DNA of 46,931 nucleotides from Bacteroidales bacterium (lineage in GTDB: Bacteria > Bacteroidota > Bacteroidia > Bacteroidales > UBA932), in contig JAGAKR010000013.1 in NCBI GenBank assembly GCA_017625535.1, positions 1 through 46,931 on the forward strand, in the 5' to 3' direction. Position 1 is the first letter of the stretch, and each line of letters opens with the position of its first letter. The notes under the pieces were generated by a model. The model searched no databases. It had not been told where the DNA came from and worked only from the letters and a program-made list of their open reading frames with translations. This document shows, piece by piece, positions 1-9,397 of the stretch. The position numbers and the translations under genes were made by a program.

Positions 1-729
1 GGGGGCAGGGTATGGCAGCAGATGTTCAGGCTCTTCTTTGAAGACATGAGGAACGCCTGTGCCGTATTCATCACATACAAGGAAGTGCTGCCACAGGTGA
101 AGACAAGGGCTATGATACCAGCTACACTCCCTTCAGAGGGTATGCCACAGATAGAACCAATGGAAATGGCCCCTGTTGAAGAAGGCTGCAGCCGCAGGCT
201 ACATATAAAGACAAATGCCGCGGCACTGGGTCTGGCAATGGCAAATGCTGCAGTGGAGATGGATCTGGCAGAGCACTGGTCGGTAACACTGCCGGTATAC
301 TACTCTGCGTGGGACTACTTCAAGCAGACCATCAAGTTCCGCACCTTCGCCATCCAGCCGGAAGTGCGCTGGTGGCTCTCGGAGTGCAATGACGGCTTCT
401 TTGCCGGAGCACACCTGGGAGTGGCATACTACAACTTTGCCTTTGACGGTGACTGGCGTTATCAGGACCACAACCGCAACACACCGTCCATAGGAGGAGG
501 CGTGAGTGCAGGATACCGTTTCCCAATAAGCAGGAACAACCGCTGGAGGATGGAGTTCACACTTGGTGCAGGAGTATACTCCCGCCACTACGACATCTTC
601 CACAACACACCGGATACAAAGGACGGTCTGATGACACACAGCATCAGGAAGACCTACTGGGGATTGGACCAGGCGGCCGTCACATTCTCATATTCCATTG
701 ATCTGAAGAAGAAAGGAGGCGTGCGATGA
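1..729 (+). CDS. DUF3575 domain-containing fimbrial-locus protein (5' end cut by window)
   Basis: The reading frame is open from base 1 and ends with TGA at 727-729, so the true start most likely lies left of the window; the ATG at 22 is only the first Met seen. The stretch around 'FEDMRNACAVFITY' resembles the end of the N-terminal region found before DUF3575 in Bacteroidales proteins. From about residue 60 of the ATG-22 form to the end the protein has the outer-membrane beta-barrel look of DUF3575: alternating aromatic strands, 'KTNAAALGLAMANAAVEMDL', 'GAHLGVAYYNF', 'GGGVSAGYRFPI'. DUF3575 genes commonly lead FimA/Mfa-type fimbrial operons, and this one overlaps the next gene by four bases (ATGA), so they are co-translated. 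A role in anchoring or exporting the fimbria at the outer membrane is inference from context. Base composition is clearly richer in G+C than the later genes of the operon. Confidence 0.8.
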   Translation, partial: GGRVWQQMFRLFFEDMRNACAVFITYKEVLPQVKTRAMIPATLPSEGMPQIEPMEMAPVEEGCSRRLHIKTNAAALGLAMANAAVEMDLAEHWSVTLPVYYSAWDYFKQTIKFRTFAIQPEVRWWLSECNDGFFAGAHLGVAYYNFAFDGDWRYQDHNRNTPSIGGGVSAGYRFPISRNNRWRMEFTLGAGVYSRHYDIFHNTPDTKDGLMTHSIRKTYWGLDQAAVTFSYSIDLKKKGGVR

Positions 730-1769
730 AAAAGATACTGTACATAATTGTATGCCTGTCACTGCTTCTCACCTCGTGTGACGTGCACCAGTGGCCCGAG
801 ACCCCAGAACTTGTAAAATGCCACCTGTGCCTGAACTACCAGACACAGATGACAGAATGGGAACACCTCTACGACGGTTCAAATGTCATAGAACAGGGAA
901 TAGGCAACACATACGACAACCGCAGGGAATACGGAAAGATCAGATACATCATCCGCACCTATCCCGTATCCGAGAAAATGCGTACTGCATCCGACTACAC
1001 CCAGCAGTTCGAATTCACCAGGGACATCAACAAGGGATATGACCACCAGGTTACACTGGACATCCTCCCCGGCAACTACAACATAATGGTATGGTCAGAC
1101 CTGGTGCAGAAAGAGGGTGATGACCACTTCCACGATGCCGGGAACTTTGCTGAGATAAGGCTCCAGGGAGAGCACAAAGGCAATAACGACTACCGTGATG
1201 CCTTCAGGGGGACAGGCAGCATCGCCCTTGAGGCCAGCATCAAAGAGCAAAAGACAGACACTCTGGAGATAACAATGCAGAGGCCTCTGGCCAAGTTCGA
1301 GTTCATAACAAATGATTTGAAGGAATTTTTGGATAAAGAGATTGAATATTTAAAACAGGAAGCCACTACACGTGGTGAGAATGCTCCAACAAGAGTTGAT
1401 ACAGATAAATATAAGGTAGTATTCCATTATTCCGGTTATATGCCTAATGCATATAATATGAATACAGATAAACCTGTTGATTCTGCAACTGGAGTGATGT
1501 TCGAATCAAAACTTGGGATATTGAATGATAATGAAGCATCATTAGGATTTGACTATGTATTCGTAAATGGTAAGGAAGCCGGAGTATCCGTTCAAATCGG
1601 GTTATATGATGGGGAAAATAGACAGATTGCTCTGTCTGATCCAATTGATGTATCACTAAGGAGAAGTCATCATACAATTCTGAGAGGTTCGTTCTTGATG
1701 CAACAGGCAACGGGAGGAATAGTTATAAATCCGGAGTTTGATGGAAATCATAACATTGTAATTGAATAA
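726..1769 (+). CDS. FimB/Mfa2-type fimbrial anchor lipoprotein
   Basis: This 347-aa lipoprotein has a short signal peptide with a lipobox ending at Cys18 (LLLTSC). Its length, the motif 'LDILPGNYNIMVWSDL' near residue 115-130, and 'RPLAKFEFI' before a second beta-rich domain match the FimB/Mfa2 family, whose members anchor and cap type V (FimA/Mfa1) fimbriae and regulate their length. It sits between the DUF3575 gene (four-base overlap) and a fimbrillin-like gene two bases downstream, the usual place for the anchor subunit. Base composition changes sharply inside the gene near 1310: by hand count 34 of 60 bases at 1201-1260 are G or C, against 21 of 60 at 1321-1380. The frame stays open across the junction, so this looks like a recombination or allele-swap boundary rather than a broken gene. 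The family call is good; the exact subunit role is inferred from homologues and position. Confidence 0.8.
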   Translation: MKKILYIIVCLSLLLTSCDVHQWPETPELVKCHLCLNYQTQMTEWEHLYDGSNVIEQGIGNTYDNRREYGKIRYIIRTYPVSEKMRTASDYTQQFEFTRDINKGYDHQVTLDILPGNYNIMVWSDLVQKEGDDHFHDAGNFAEIRLQGEHKGNNDYRDAFRGTGSIALEASIKEQKTDTLEITMQRPLAKFEFITNDLKEFLDKEIEYLKQEATTRGENAPTRVDTDKYKVVFHYSGYMPNAYNMNTDKPVDSATGVMFESKLGILNDNEASLGFDYVFVNGKEAGVSVQIGLYDGENRQIALSDPIDVSLRRSHHTILRGSFLMQQATGGIVINPEFDGNHNIVIE

Positions 1770-1771
1770 TT

Positions 1772-4366
1772 ATGAAACCATATCAATATATTAGAATTCT
1801 GGTTCTGGCATTTGCAGTCCTTTCTTTTTCAGCCTGCTACAATGATGATAATATGTTATCAGGAAACGGAGAGAACGTATCCGTTGCATTCCGTCCCACA
1901 TTAGGTGATAAGTTCTGCACTCGTGCCATTGGAGATGCTGCAAGTATAGATCAACTTGTAGTTGCGGTATATGAAGGGAATCAAACCTTGTCAAAAGTCT
2001 TTTCATGCTCAGAAGATTGGAGTGTCGCACAAACAAACGGCATTACTCTAACTTTAATAGAAGGACGTTCTTATAAAATTCTCTTTTGGGCTCAAGATAA
2101 GGAGAATACTGCATATACCCTTACTGATGACGGGAAAATATCGGTGGATTACACCGGTTACCTCAATGGCGGGTTTGGAAAGATGGAAGAAATGGATGGC
2201 TTCTATGGAATATCTGAAATCACAGTGGGTTCGCAAAAAAACGAAGACAAGGAAGTAGCGCTGGTTCGTCCTTTTGCCCAACTGAACTTCGCAGACAATG
2301 CCACACAACCAACTTCAAATACGTATAAAACTGTTCTTACATACCATAGCATCCCAACATCATTCAACCCATTTGATGGCACGATTACAATGGGTAACAA
2401 TGATGTGGCTTTCACTTTCTCAGATTTTCCCACAAATGAACATCTGGAAATAGATAACACTGTGCATTATTATGTCTCAAGCAATTATCTTTTTGCTCCA
2501 GCAGAAGGAACTACCACCATTGAGGCTACTCTCAACTTGCAACATCTTGACGGCACATCCATCAATACCTTTGAATTCAAAGGTGAAAAAGCAATTACAT
2601 TGGAGAAGAATAAAAAGACCAATGTATTTGGAAATATTGTAATGCAGCCTGAAACATGGAGCATATGGAATGGTAGTATCCCGACAGAATCCACCTTAAC
2701 CACTGATCCGGAGAACCAGAACCATTACATTATAGATGAAGCTGATGATCTGGCTTGGTTAAGTGTTGAGAATAATGCCAAATCACTTGCCAAAAACAGT
2801 ACTTTCCTGATGACAGTTGATGTGGATATGAACAATGCCAGTGGCCTTGCTGCTATACATCTTCCGTCGGGAAGCATATTGGATGGTGATGGTCATACCA
2901 TTAAAGGACTATTGCTTGAAAATTCTCTGTTAGGCAATGTTACAGACATTACTGTAAAAAACCTTACCATAGAAGAAACAACAGTTGCAAACACATCAGA
3001 CAATTTATCCCATGTAGGAGTATTGGCAAATACACTAAAAGGAAGCAGTACCTTCAGAAATATAAATATCAAAAGTTCTTCCGTAAGTACAAATAATGGT
3101 GCTGCAGGTGGTATTGTAGGATATATTTCCCGTAAAGATCCTGATAATAGGGAAGAAACACTTACTATAGAATTTGATAATTGTCATGTAACTGAAACAA
3201 CTGTAAGTGGTACACAAGGTGAGGGTCACTTTGTGGGATTGCTTAGAGGTTATGACAATAATGAAACTTTGCAATTCAATAATAATTGTACACTTACACT
3301 ATCTCCTGCAGCAAGCCAATCTGATGAATTTGTCTCTCTATACCGCGAAGGTAATGAAGGTGCTTGGCTTGCGGAAAATGACTACTCCAAATATGATGGC
3401 TGGTTGGGAGATGAGGAGTGTTATCGCGGTACGGTAATGTATGGTGATAATCGCTTTGTACCTTGTTGGGATGGAGTAACTAAAATCACACCGCTTACAG
3501 ATGGAAATACCAAACTGATTTACTCTGCGTTTGACTTGGCATATTTTCAAGAAAAGACAGATGCTCAAATTACATTTAAGTCAGATGTTGATATGGGAGC
3601 AAAAGTCTTTGAACCTATAATGACTGCAAATAAGGTCTATGGTAAAAGAGATGATAATGATGACAACTATGTTATCTACAATCTTAAAGTTGATACTGAG
3701 TTCTTGTCAGGACCTTGGTATGGTGGTGCATTTATGAGAAAAATGGCTTCTGGAAGTGTAGAGAATATAACTATTAAGGATGCAAATGTAAGTGTCAAGA
3801 ATGCAGAGGGTGGTGAAGACGCATATGCATCTATATTGGTAGCAACTATTGAAGGTAATAACGTAACTGTAAAGAATGTAAGGATTGATGGTGGATACCT
3901 AAAGGGTATAAATAAAGTAGGAGGAATAGCAGGCTATGTCTCTTGTAACCTTCAAGCAACAAACTGTATAGTAAGCGGATTGACTATAGAGAACTTTACA
4001 GCATCAAACACTGGTGATGCCTTTGAATCTTACGGTGAGATAGGCGGCTTGATAGGATTTATTCAAGGTAATGGTAGCGTAATATCCCAATGTCAAGTAA
4101 ACAATTCAACACTAAACGTAAAAGCATCCCTACTTAGATACAATAATCGGTTCATAGGAACAGCAAATCCTAGTTCTGGTCAAAAGATAACCATTGAAAC
4201 AAATTGTTCCGCAACAGGCAATAGTGTTACCAATGAAAGTAGATTGAAATATGGTGGCATTTTGGGAGGATTAATAGGTGGTAAAACTTTTGACTTGCTT
4301 GGTGGATATTCATTGTCAGTGGCACAAGGAGGGACTGTTTATTATGGTACTACTAAATTGAAATAA
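1772..4366 (+). CDS. Large fimbrillin-like lipoprotein, DUF6562-type head plus GLUG-like repeats
   Basis: The 864-aa product has a signal peptide with lipobox Cys22 (SFSAC). A fimbrillin-type head follows: a 'CTRA' site at residues 49-52, the kind of Arg-Ala junction where gingipain-like proteases mature fimbrillins, then 'IDQLVVAVYEG', 'EGRSYKILFWAQD' and 'VRPFAQLNFADN', shared with the next two genes. Past about residue 315 the protein becomes a beta-helix-like array of GLUG-type motifs such as 'AAGGIVGYISR', 'VGGIAGYVSC' and 'EIGGLIGFIQG', each followed by turns rich in Asn, Thr and Ser. Such repeats are found in surface adhesins. It starts two bases after the anchor gene. A tip-adhesin or accessory-pilin role is inference: the head could be incorporated by strand exchange while the repeats face outward. 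The composition is more A+T rich than that of the first gene. Confidence 0.78.
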   Translation: MKPYQYIRILVLAFAVLSFSACYNDDNMLSGNGENVSVAFRPTLGDKFCTRAIGDAASIDQLVVAVYEGNQTLSKVFSCSEDWSVAQTNGITLTLIEGRSYKILFWAQDKENTAYTLTDDGKISVDYTGYLNGGFGKMEEMDGFYGISEITVGSQKNEDKEVALVRPFAQLNFADNATQPTSNTYKTVLTYHSIPTSFNPFDGTITMGNNDVAFTFSDFPTNEHLEIDNTVHYYVSSNYLFAPAEGTTTIEATLNLQHLDGTSINTFEFKGEKAITLEKNKKTNVFGNIVMQPETWSIWNGSIPTESTLTTDPENQNHYIIDEADDLAWLSVENNAKSLAKNSTFLMTVDVDMNNASGLAAIHLPSGSILDGDGHTIKGLLLENSLLGNVTDITVKNLTIEETTVANTSDNLSHVGVLANTLKGSSTFRNINIKSSSVSTNNGAAGGIVGYISRKDPDNREETLTIEFDNCHVTETTVSGTQGEGHFVGLLRGYDNNETLQFNNNCTLTLSPAASQSDEFVSLYREGNEGAWLAENDYSKYDGWLGDEECYRGTVMYGDNRFVPCWDGVTKITPLTDGNTKLIYSAFDLAYFQEKTDAQITFKSDVDMGAKVFEPIMTANKVYGKRDDNDDNYVIYNLKVDTEFLSGPWYGGAFMRKMASGSVENITIKDANVSVKNAEGGEDAYASILVATIEGNNVTVKNVRIDGGYLKGINKVGGIAGYVSCNLQATNCIVSGLTIENFTASNTGDAFESYGEIGGLIGFIQGNGSVISQCQVNNSTLNVKASLLRYNNRFIGTANPSSGQKITIETNCSATGNSVTNESRLKYGGILGGLIGGKTFDLLGGYSLSVAQGGTVYYGTTKLK

Positions 4367-4408
4367 AAGTATAGGCGTAATGTATGTATGTATTTATAGA
4401 TAAATAAT

Positions 4409-5314
4409 ATGAAAAAATTAATCTATCTACTATTGGCAATACCATTGTTCTTCACCTCTTGTAATAAGGAGGAAGGAATGGTCAGTGAAGAATCCGTTCA
4501 AGTAAGTTTCAGCACAGAACTCCCGAAACGAATCGGCACACGTGCAGGCACGACTGATTTGAATGTGAACAAGGTGGTGTGTGCTGTATTTGAAGACGGA
4601 GAAGAAATCATCACCTTGCGTGAAGTTATTACAATTCAAGAAGGGGAAGATATTGTATTTGCTCCTCGCTTAATTAAAGGTCGCACATACGATGTTGTCT
4701 TTTGGGCTATGAAAGATAACAATTATGATGTGGCTGATATGACCGCCATCACACGTACTTCAGGAACAACTGCTACAGAGAACGATTTTGACGCATTTAC
4801 AGAAAGTGTCGAAATCGAAGTTACAGGATCCAAGTCAGAAACAGTAACACTCAAACGCCCATTAGCACAGTTGAATCTTGGTGTAACATCAGAGGATTGG
4901 AATGCTGTAGCAAGTGTTGAAACGTTTGGAATGACTCCAACAAAGATGGTTATAAAACTGACAGGTAAGGACACATTCAATGCCCTGGCGGGTGCAATTA
5001 CAGGAGAAGAGAAAGAGATAACATATACTCTTGATGTATCTGGTGAAGACCTCGTGGCAGGAGAAAACACCTACAAAAGTATTGCGATGTGCTATATATA
5101 TCCCGATGCCGGACAAGAGAATATAGATATTACATATACCATCTATGACCAAAACAATGAGGCTATTCGGGAGGATGTAACCATTCAAAACATTCCGTTG
5201 GAAAATAATTATCGTACCAATGTGGTTGGTGGGTTACTAACCGGAACAATTACATATACCATCACTTTTGATAAAGATTTCAATACGAATATAAAGAACC
5301 AAACAATTCAATAA
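4409..5314 (+). CDS. Fimbrillin-like major subunit candidate (DUF6562 type)
   Basis: This 301-aa lipoprotein has its lipobox Cys at residue 18 (FFTSC) and a predicted proteolytic maturation site 'GTRA' at residues 43-46. The body matches the head domain of its two larger neighbours: 'NKVVCAVFEDG', 'KGRTYDVVFWAM', 'LKRPLAQLNLGV', and near the C-terminus 'NNYRTNVVGGLLTG' followed by a final strand 'TITYTITFDKDF'. It has the head only, without GLUG repeats, which is what a polymerising shaft subunit would need; that role is inference. In type V fimbriae the lipidated precursor reaches the outer membrane, is cut after Arg, and polymerises by donor-strand exchange. The gene follows a 42-base A+T-rich spacer containing no obvious terminator, so it is probably in the same operon. 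Polymer-forming function is not proven by sequence. Confidence 0.75.
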   Translation: MKKLIYLLLAIPLFFTSCNKEEGMVSEESVQVSFSTELPKRIGTRAGTTDLNVNKVVCAVFEDGEEIITLREVITIQEGEDIVFAPRLIKGRTYDVVFWAMKDNNYDVADMTAITRTSGTTATENDFDAFTESVEIEVTGSKSETVTLKRPLAQLNLGVTSEDWNAVASVETFGMTPTKMVIKLTGKDTFNALAGAITGEEKEITYTLDVSGEDLVAGENTYKSIAMCYIYPDAGQENIDITYTIYDQNNEAIREDVTIQNIPLENNYRTNVVGGLLTGTITYTITFDKDFNTNIKNQTIQ

Positions 5315-5347
5315 ATATTTATTTAATCAATTTTAAAACATTTCAAA

Positions 5348-7639
5348 ATGAAAAAGAATTTGTTTATGAGTATGCTTGCAATGGCAGGTATGCTGTTTGC
5401 GACCTCATGCTCGCAAGAAGAATTGCCAGACGTACCGTCAACTGACGATTACGTTAGCGCAAAGTTTACTATCGGTACTACTGACGGTATTGGTACACGT
5501 GCAACAATCGGGAATGGCACTAAAGCAGACAAGGTCGCTTGCGCAGTGTATGACGAAATCGGTACCGAGTTGAAAAATTTATACAAAGTTGTAAATGTAG
5601 TAGATAAGAAGGCTACTTATGAGGTTCGCTTGGCGAAAGGCCAGAAATATCGTGTAGCTTTCTTTGCGTATAATTCTACTGCTGATGCATACACTGTAAC
5701 AGATTTGAAGGATATTACAGTTAAGGATTCTCAGAACTCAAACAATGAGAATCGTGATGCATTTACTGCATATGTAGATGTAGATGCAACTGTAAACGCT
5801 ATCGAAGAAGATGTAACCCTTTACCGTCCGTTCGCTCAGCTTAACTTGGGTGTAGACAATACAGAATGGACTGATGCAGAAAATGCTGGTGTAACAGTTG
5901 CCAAAAGTAAAATTGTTGTTACTAATGTCTACAATCGATTTAGTGCTTATGATAATGCAATTGTAGCAACTGCTGAACCTGTAACAATGACATTTGCGAT
6001 GAATAATATTCCAACCGAGGATCTCGAAGTTGATGTTGATAGGGATGGTTCAATAGGAAATGATGAAAAATTCAAATATCTCGCATTGAATTACCTGCTT
6101 GTAGGTGATGCAGGAACCGAAAAATCGTTGACAGATGTTGAATTTGTATGGGAAAACGCAGATGCATCAAAAACAAATAATCCTACAACTCACTTCAAGA
6201 ACATTCCTGTTCAGCGTAACTATCGTACAAACATTATTGGTAAACTTCTGACAAATCCTGCTACATTCAATATTATTATTGATGAAGATTTTATTAATTC
6301 TCCTGCCGAAGATTATATTGTAAGTGTGTGGGATGGTGAAAGTGCAACTACTCCTGTAGCTGACGCAAGTGGCGTTTACCATATATCTTCAGCTGAGGAA
6401 CTAGTAGGTATGATGAATGACAGCAAATACCCTAACTGCAATAAATATCAAAACGTAGTATTGGAAAGCGATATAGATTTAGGTGGAAATACCATAAGTG
6501 GATTTGGTGATGATGCGGGATTTTTTGATGGAATTTTTGATGGTCAGGGTCATTCAATCAGCAATTTCAAGATTGATGCAACAAACAGAACATATTATGC
6601 AGGTCTCTTTAACCAAGTATCACAATATTCAGGTGAAAATACAGTAATTAAAAATTTGGTTGTTAAGAATGCTTATGTTTCAGGTACAAGCCAAGTTGGT
6701 GTTATTGCAGGAGGTATGAATGGTAATACAGTAGTTGAGAACTGTAAAGTTTACAACAGTACTGTTAGTGCCGTGAAAAAGGTTGGCTCTGTTGTTGGTT
6801 ATACTGCCGGTGGTACTGTAAAAGACAACTATGCTGAAAATTGTACTGTTACATATAGTGAAAAAGAAGCAGGAGAAATTCTTGGCTTTGAAAATACCGG
6901 TAGTACAGTATCAAACAATACATTCAAAGATATTGTATTCAATCCTACAGCTGAAGCACTTGTAGCTGAGTTGAATCCTGTTAGTGGTGTAATCAATATT
7001 ACAAGAGACTATGAAGTATCTGGTAATTGGACTTCACTTTCATTAACAGGAACAGTTGTTATTAATGGCCAAAATCACACAATTAAGGGAATTAATCAAC
7101 CTTTGGTAGCAGGAACTAGCGGTATAAATATTACAATTAATGATTTAACTATTGCTGATTCAGAGATTGGTGTTGCAGCTATAGAAAATGGTTTGGGAAC
7201 AGCTGCTTTTATCAGTTATATAGATTATTCAGGAAAAGCATCATTTACAAACTGTCATCTTTTAGATTCAAAAGTAACAGGCAATGAGCGTGTAGCAGCT
7301 TTACTTGCATTTTCAGAGGCAACAGAAGTTTCAATTAAAGATTGCTCTGTTGTAGATTGTCAATTAACATCTGTGGGTGGTGCTGCTGGATTATTAGCAT
7401 ACACTCATAGTACAACTACTGTTAAAGATTCTAAAGTTGAAAGAACAACAGTAGAGTCTACAGAAAATAGAACAGGAAAGACAGCTCTTGCTGGTGCTGT
7501 AATTGGTACAGTTAACGCTAATACTACACTTACTAATGTTACAGTTAATGGTAATACAGTTAAAAATAATAATGCAACAGCTCATTCTGATATGGTTGGT
7601 CGCGTTGTAAGTGGAACTTTAACAGTAGAAAATAATTAA
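5348..7639 (+). CDS. Large fimbrillin-like lipoprotein with DUF6562-type head and GLUG-like repeats
   Basis: The 763-aa lipoprotein has lipobox Cys21 (FATSC) and a 'GTRA' maturation site at residues 49-52. Its head (about residues 35-320) is the closest relative in the window to the 301-aa gene just upstream: 'DKVACAVYDE', 'KGQKYRVAFFAY', 'YRPFAQLNLGVDN' and 'NYRTNIIGKLLTNP'. From about residue 335 a second part begins, 'VWDGES', followed by GLUG-like repeats ('VGVIAGGMNGN', 'KVGSVVGYTAGG', 'GGAAGLLAYTH') in a Thr/Asn/Val-rich right-handed repeat. The last 60 residues are low complexity and A+T rich. A fimbrial tip or adhesin role is inferred. It is the last gene of the operon, ending about 50 bases before a strong intrinsic terminator. 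Confidence 0.77.
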   Translation: MKKNLFMSMLAMAGMLFATSCSQEELPDVPSTDDYVSAKFTIGTTDGIGTRATIGNGTKADKVACAVYDEIGTELKNLYKVVNVVDKKATYEVRLAKGQKYRVAFFAYNSTADAYTVTDLKDITVKDSQNSNNENRDAFTAYVDVDATVNAIEEDVTLYRPFAQLNLGVDNTEWTDAENAGVTVAKSKIVVTNVYNRFSAYDNAIVATAEPVTMTFAMNNIPTEDLEVDVDRDGSIGNDEKFKYLALNYLLVGDAGTEKSLTDVEFVWENADASKTNNPTTHFKNIPVQRNYRTNIIGKLLTNPATFNIIIDEDFINSPAEDYIVSVWDGESATTPVADASGVYHISSAEELVGMMNDSKYPNCNKYQNVVLESDIDLGGNTISGFGDDAGFFDGIFDGQGHSISNFKIDATNRTYYAGLFNQVSQYSGENTVIKNLVVKNAYVSGTSQVGVIAGGMNGNTVVENCKVYNSTVSAVKKVGSVVGYTAGGTVKDNYAENCTVTYSEKEAGEILGFENTGSTVSNNTFKDIVFNPTAEALVAELNPVSGVINITRDYEVSGNWTSLSLTGTVVINGQNHTIKGINQPLVAGTSGINITINDLTIADSEIGVAAIENGLGTAAFISYIDYSGKASFTNCHLLDSKVTGNERVAALLAFSEATEVSIKDCSVVDCQLTSVGGAAGLLAYTHSTTTVKDSKVERTTVESTENRTGKTALAGAVIGTVNANTTLTNVTVNGNTVKNNNATAHSDMVGRVVSGTLTVENN

Positions 7640-7689
7640 AAACTCTATCATTCCCTTTAATAGGTATTTACATAAAAGACATCATCTCA

Positions 7690-7722
7690 AGCCCTGCCTT
7701 GCTTCCGCAGGCAGGGCTTTTT
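7690..7722 (+). terminator. Intrinsic terminator of the fimbrial operon
   Basis: A 9-bp perfect stem (AGCCCTGCC at 7690-7698, GGCAGGGCT at 7710-7718) with an 11-base loop runs into a T stretch ending at 7722. It lies between the convergent fimbrial operon and pyrG. On the minus strand the stem is not followed by a T run, so it mainly serves the plus strand. Confidence 0.9.
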
Positions 7723-7764
7723 AATCAAATTCCAGTAAATAATACAAAGAGACAATCTGATGAT

Positions 7765-9360
7765 TCAATGAATTGCACTATTAATAAAAGCCAGGAACAA
7801 AGGATTGGGGTTCAGGACTGTACCGGAGTATTCCGGATGGAACTGGACTCCCACATACCACCTGCAGGCAGGTATTTCAACTATCTCTACCAGACCGCTA
7901 TTGGGGTTCACACCGGAGCACAGCATACCAGCCTCCTCAAACCTGCTGCGATAGCGGCTGCTGAACTCATAGCGGTGGCGGTGACGCTCCTCTATACACC
8001 CTCTGCCATATGCTTCATAAGCCTTTGAGCCCACAGCCAGATTACAAGGGTAAGCACCCAGACGCATTGTTCCTCCCATATATGTGACGCCCTTCTGCTC
8101 CTCCATAAGGTCTATGACATTGTTGGCAGTTGAAGGGTCCATTTCAGTAGAATTTGCATCTTCCAGCCCCAGTACATTCCTGGCAAATTCAATTACCATC
8201 ATCTGCATGCCAAGACAAATGCCCAATGTAGGTACATCGTGGGTCCGGCAATATTCAGCAGCAACAATCTTCCCCTCTATTCCACGTTTTCCGAACCCCG
8301 GGCATATGACAACACCATCCATACCAGATAAGAACTCTTCAACATTGCTCTGCGTAAGTCCCTCACTCTGTATGAAATGGGTCTTTAACTTATGGTCATT
8401 GCAGATAGCAGCCTGAGACAAAGATTCCAGAATTGATTTGTATGCATCCTGCAGATCATATTTGCCCACAAGGGCAATGTTCACCTCTTTGGATGCCTGT
8501 TTCCTGCGGTTAAGGAAATCCTTCCACGCCCCCAATTCAGGTGACTTCACACACGTCATACCAAATTTACGGAGAATTACAGCATCAAGATTCTGTTCCG
8601 CCATTTTTACTGGAACTTCATAAATGGATGGAAGATCAACACACTGCACCACACAATCCCTTTCCACATTACAGAAATTGCCCACTTTATCAAGCAATCC
8701 TCTCCCCAATTCATGTTCTGTCCTCAAGACCAGCACATCAGGCTGGAGACCGAGCCCCTGCAACTCCTTCACCGAATGCTGTGACGGTTTTGTCTTCAGT
8801 TCTCCGGCTGCAGCAATATATGGAACATAGGTAAGATGTACACAAACCGCATCCTGTCCAAGTTCCCATTTCAGTTGGCGCATCGCTTCCAAAAAAGGGA
8901 GCCCCTCAATATCCCCCACAGTCCCCCCTATTTCTGTAATTATAAAATCAAAATTGCCTGCTGAACCAAGAAGGAGCATCATCCTTTTAATCTCATCTGT
9001 AATATGTGGTACCACCTGCACAGTATGGCCAAGATACTCCCCTTTCCGTTCACGCTCTATTACTGTCTTATATATCTTTCCGGATGTAACATTATTTGCA
9101 GCCGTTGTCCGTATATCAGTAAACCTTTCATAATGTCCCAGGTCCAGGTCTGTCTCACACCCGTCTGAGGTTACATAACATTCTCCGTGCTCGTAAGGGT
9201 TGAGTGTCCCGGGATCTACATTTATATATGGGTCAAATTTCTGAATTGTGATACTGTACCCTCTTGCCTGCAGAAGCTTGCCTATAGAGGCTGCAATAAT
9301 TCCTTTTCCAAGTGAACTCACCACACCACCTGTAACAAATATATATTTAGGTTTATTCAT
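7765..9360 (-). CDS. pyrG: CTP synthase (glutamine-hydrolysing)
   Basis: CTP synthase makes CTP from UTP, ATP and glutamine-derived ammonia, the last step of pyrimidine ribonucleotide synthesis. The 531-aa protein has the family's N-terminus directly at the ATG ('YIFVTGGVVSSLGKG', the P-loop-like synthetase start), 'DPYINVDPGTLNPYEHGE' and 'EIGGTVGDIEGLPFLEA' in the synthetase half, and a C-terminal class I glutamine amidotransferase with the nucleophile motif 'LGICLGMQ' and the His-Glu motif 'VQFHPEYS'. Length is normal for the family. It is the last gene of a five-gene minus-strand cluster, 37 bases behind guaA, and converges on the fimbrial operon. No minus-strand terminator with a clear T run was seen after it. 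Confidence 0.98.
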   Translation of the reverse strand: MNKPKYIFVTGGVVSSLGKGIIAASIGKLLQARGYSITIQKFDPYINVDPGTLNPYEHGECYVTSDGCETDLDLGHYERFTDIRTTAANNVTSGKIYKTVIERERKGEYLGHTVQVVPHITDEIKRMMLLLGSAGNFDFIITEIGGTVGDIEGLPFLEAMRQLKWELGQDAVCVHLTYVPYIAAAGELKTKPSQHSVKELQGLGLQPDVLVLRTEHELGRGLLDKVGNFCNVERDCVVQCVDLPSIYEVPVKMAEQNLDAVILRKFGMTCVKSPELGAWKDFLNRRKQASKEVNIALVGKYDLQDAYKSILESLSQAAICNDHKLKTHFIQSEGLTQSNVEEFLSGMDGVVICPGFGKRGIEGKIVAAEYCRTHDVPTLGICLGMQMMVIEFARNVLGLEDANSTEMDPSTANNVIDLMEEQKGVTYMGGTMRLGAYPCNLAVGSKAYEAYGRGCIEERHRHRYEFSSRYRSRFEEAGMLCSGVNPNSGLVEIVEIPACRWYVGVQFHPEYSGTVLNPNPLFLAFINSAIH

Positions 9361-9397
9361 ATCTTATTGAAATTTAAACGATTTATGACACACACCA

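Noticed and set aside
7640-7764. Second terminator for pyrG in the convergent gap
   Set aside because: The only hairpin has its T run on the plus strand; nothing comparable is seen for the minus strand.
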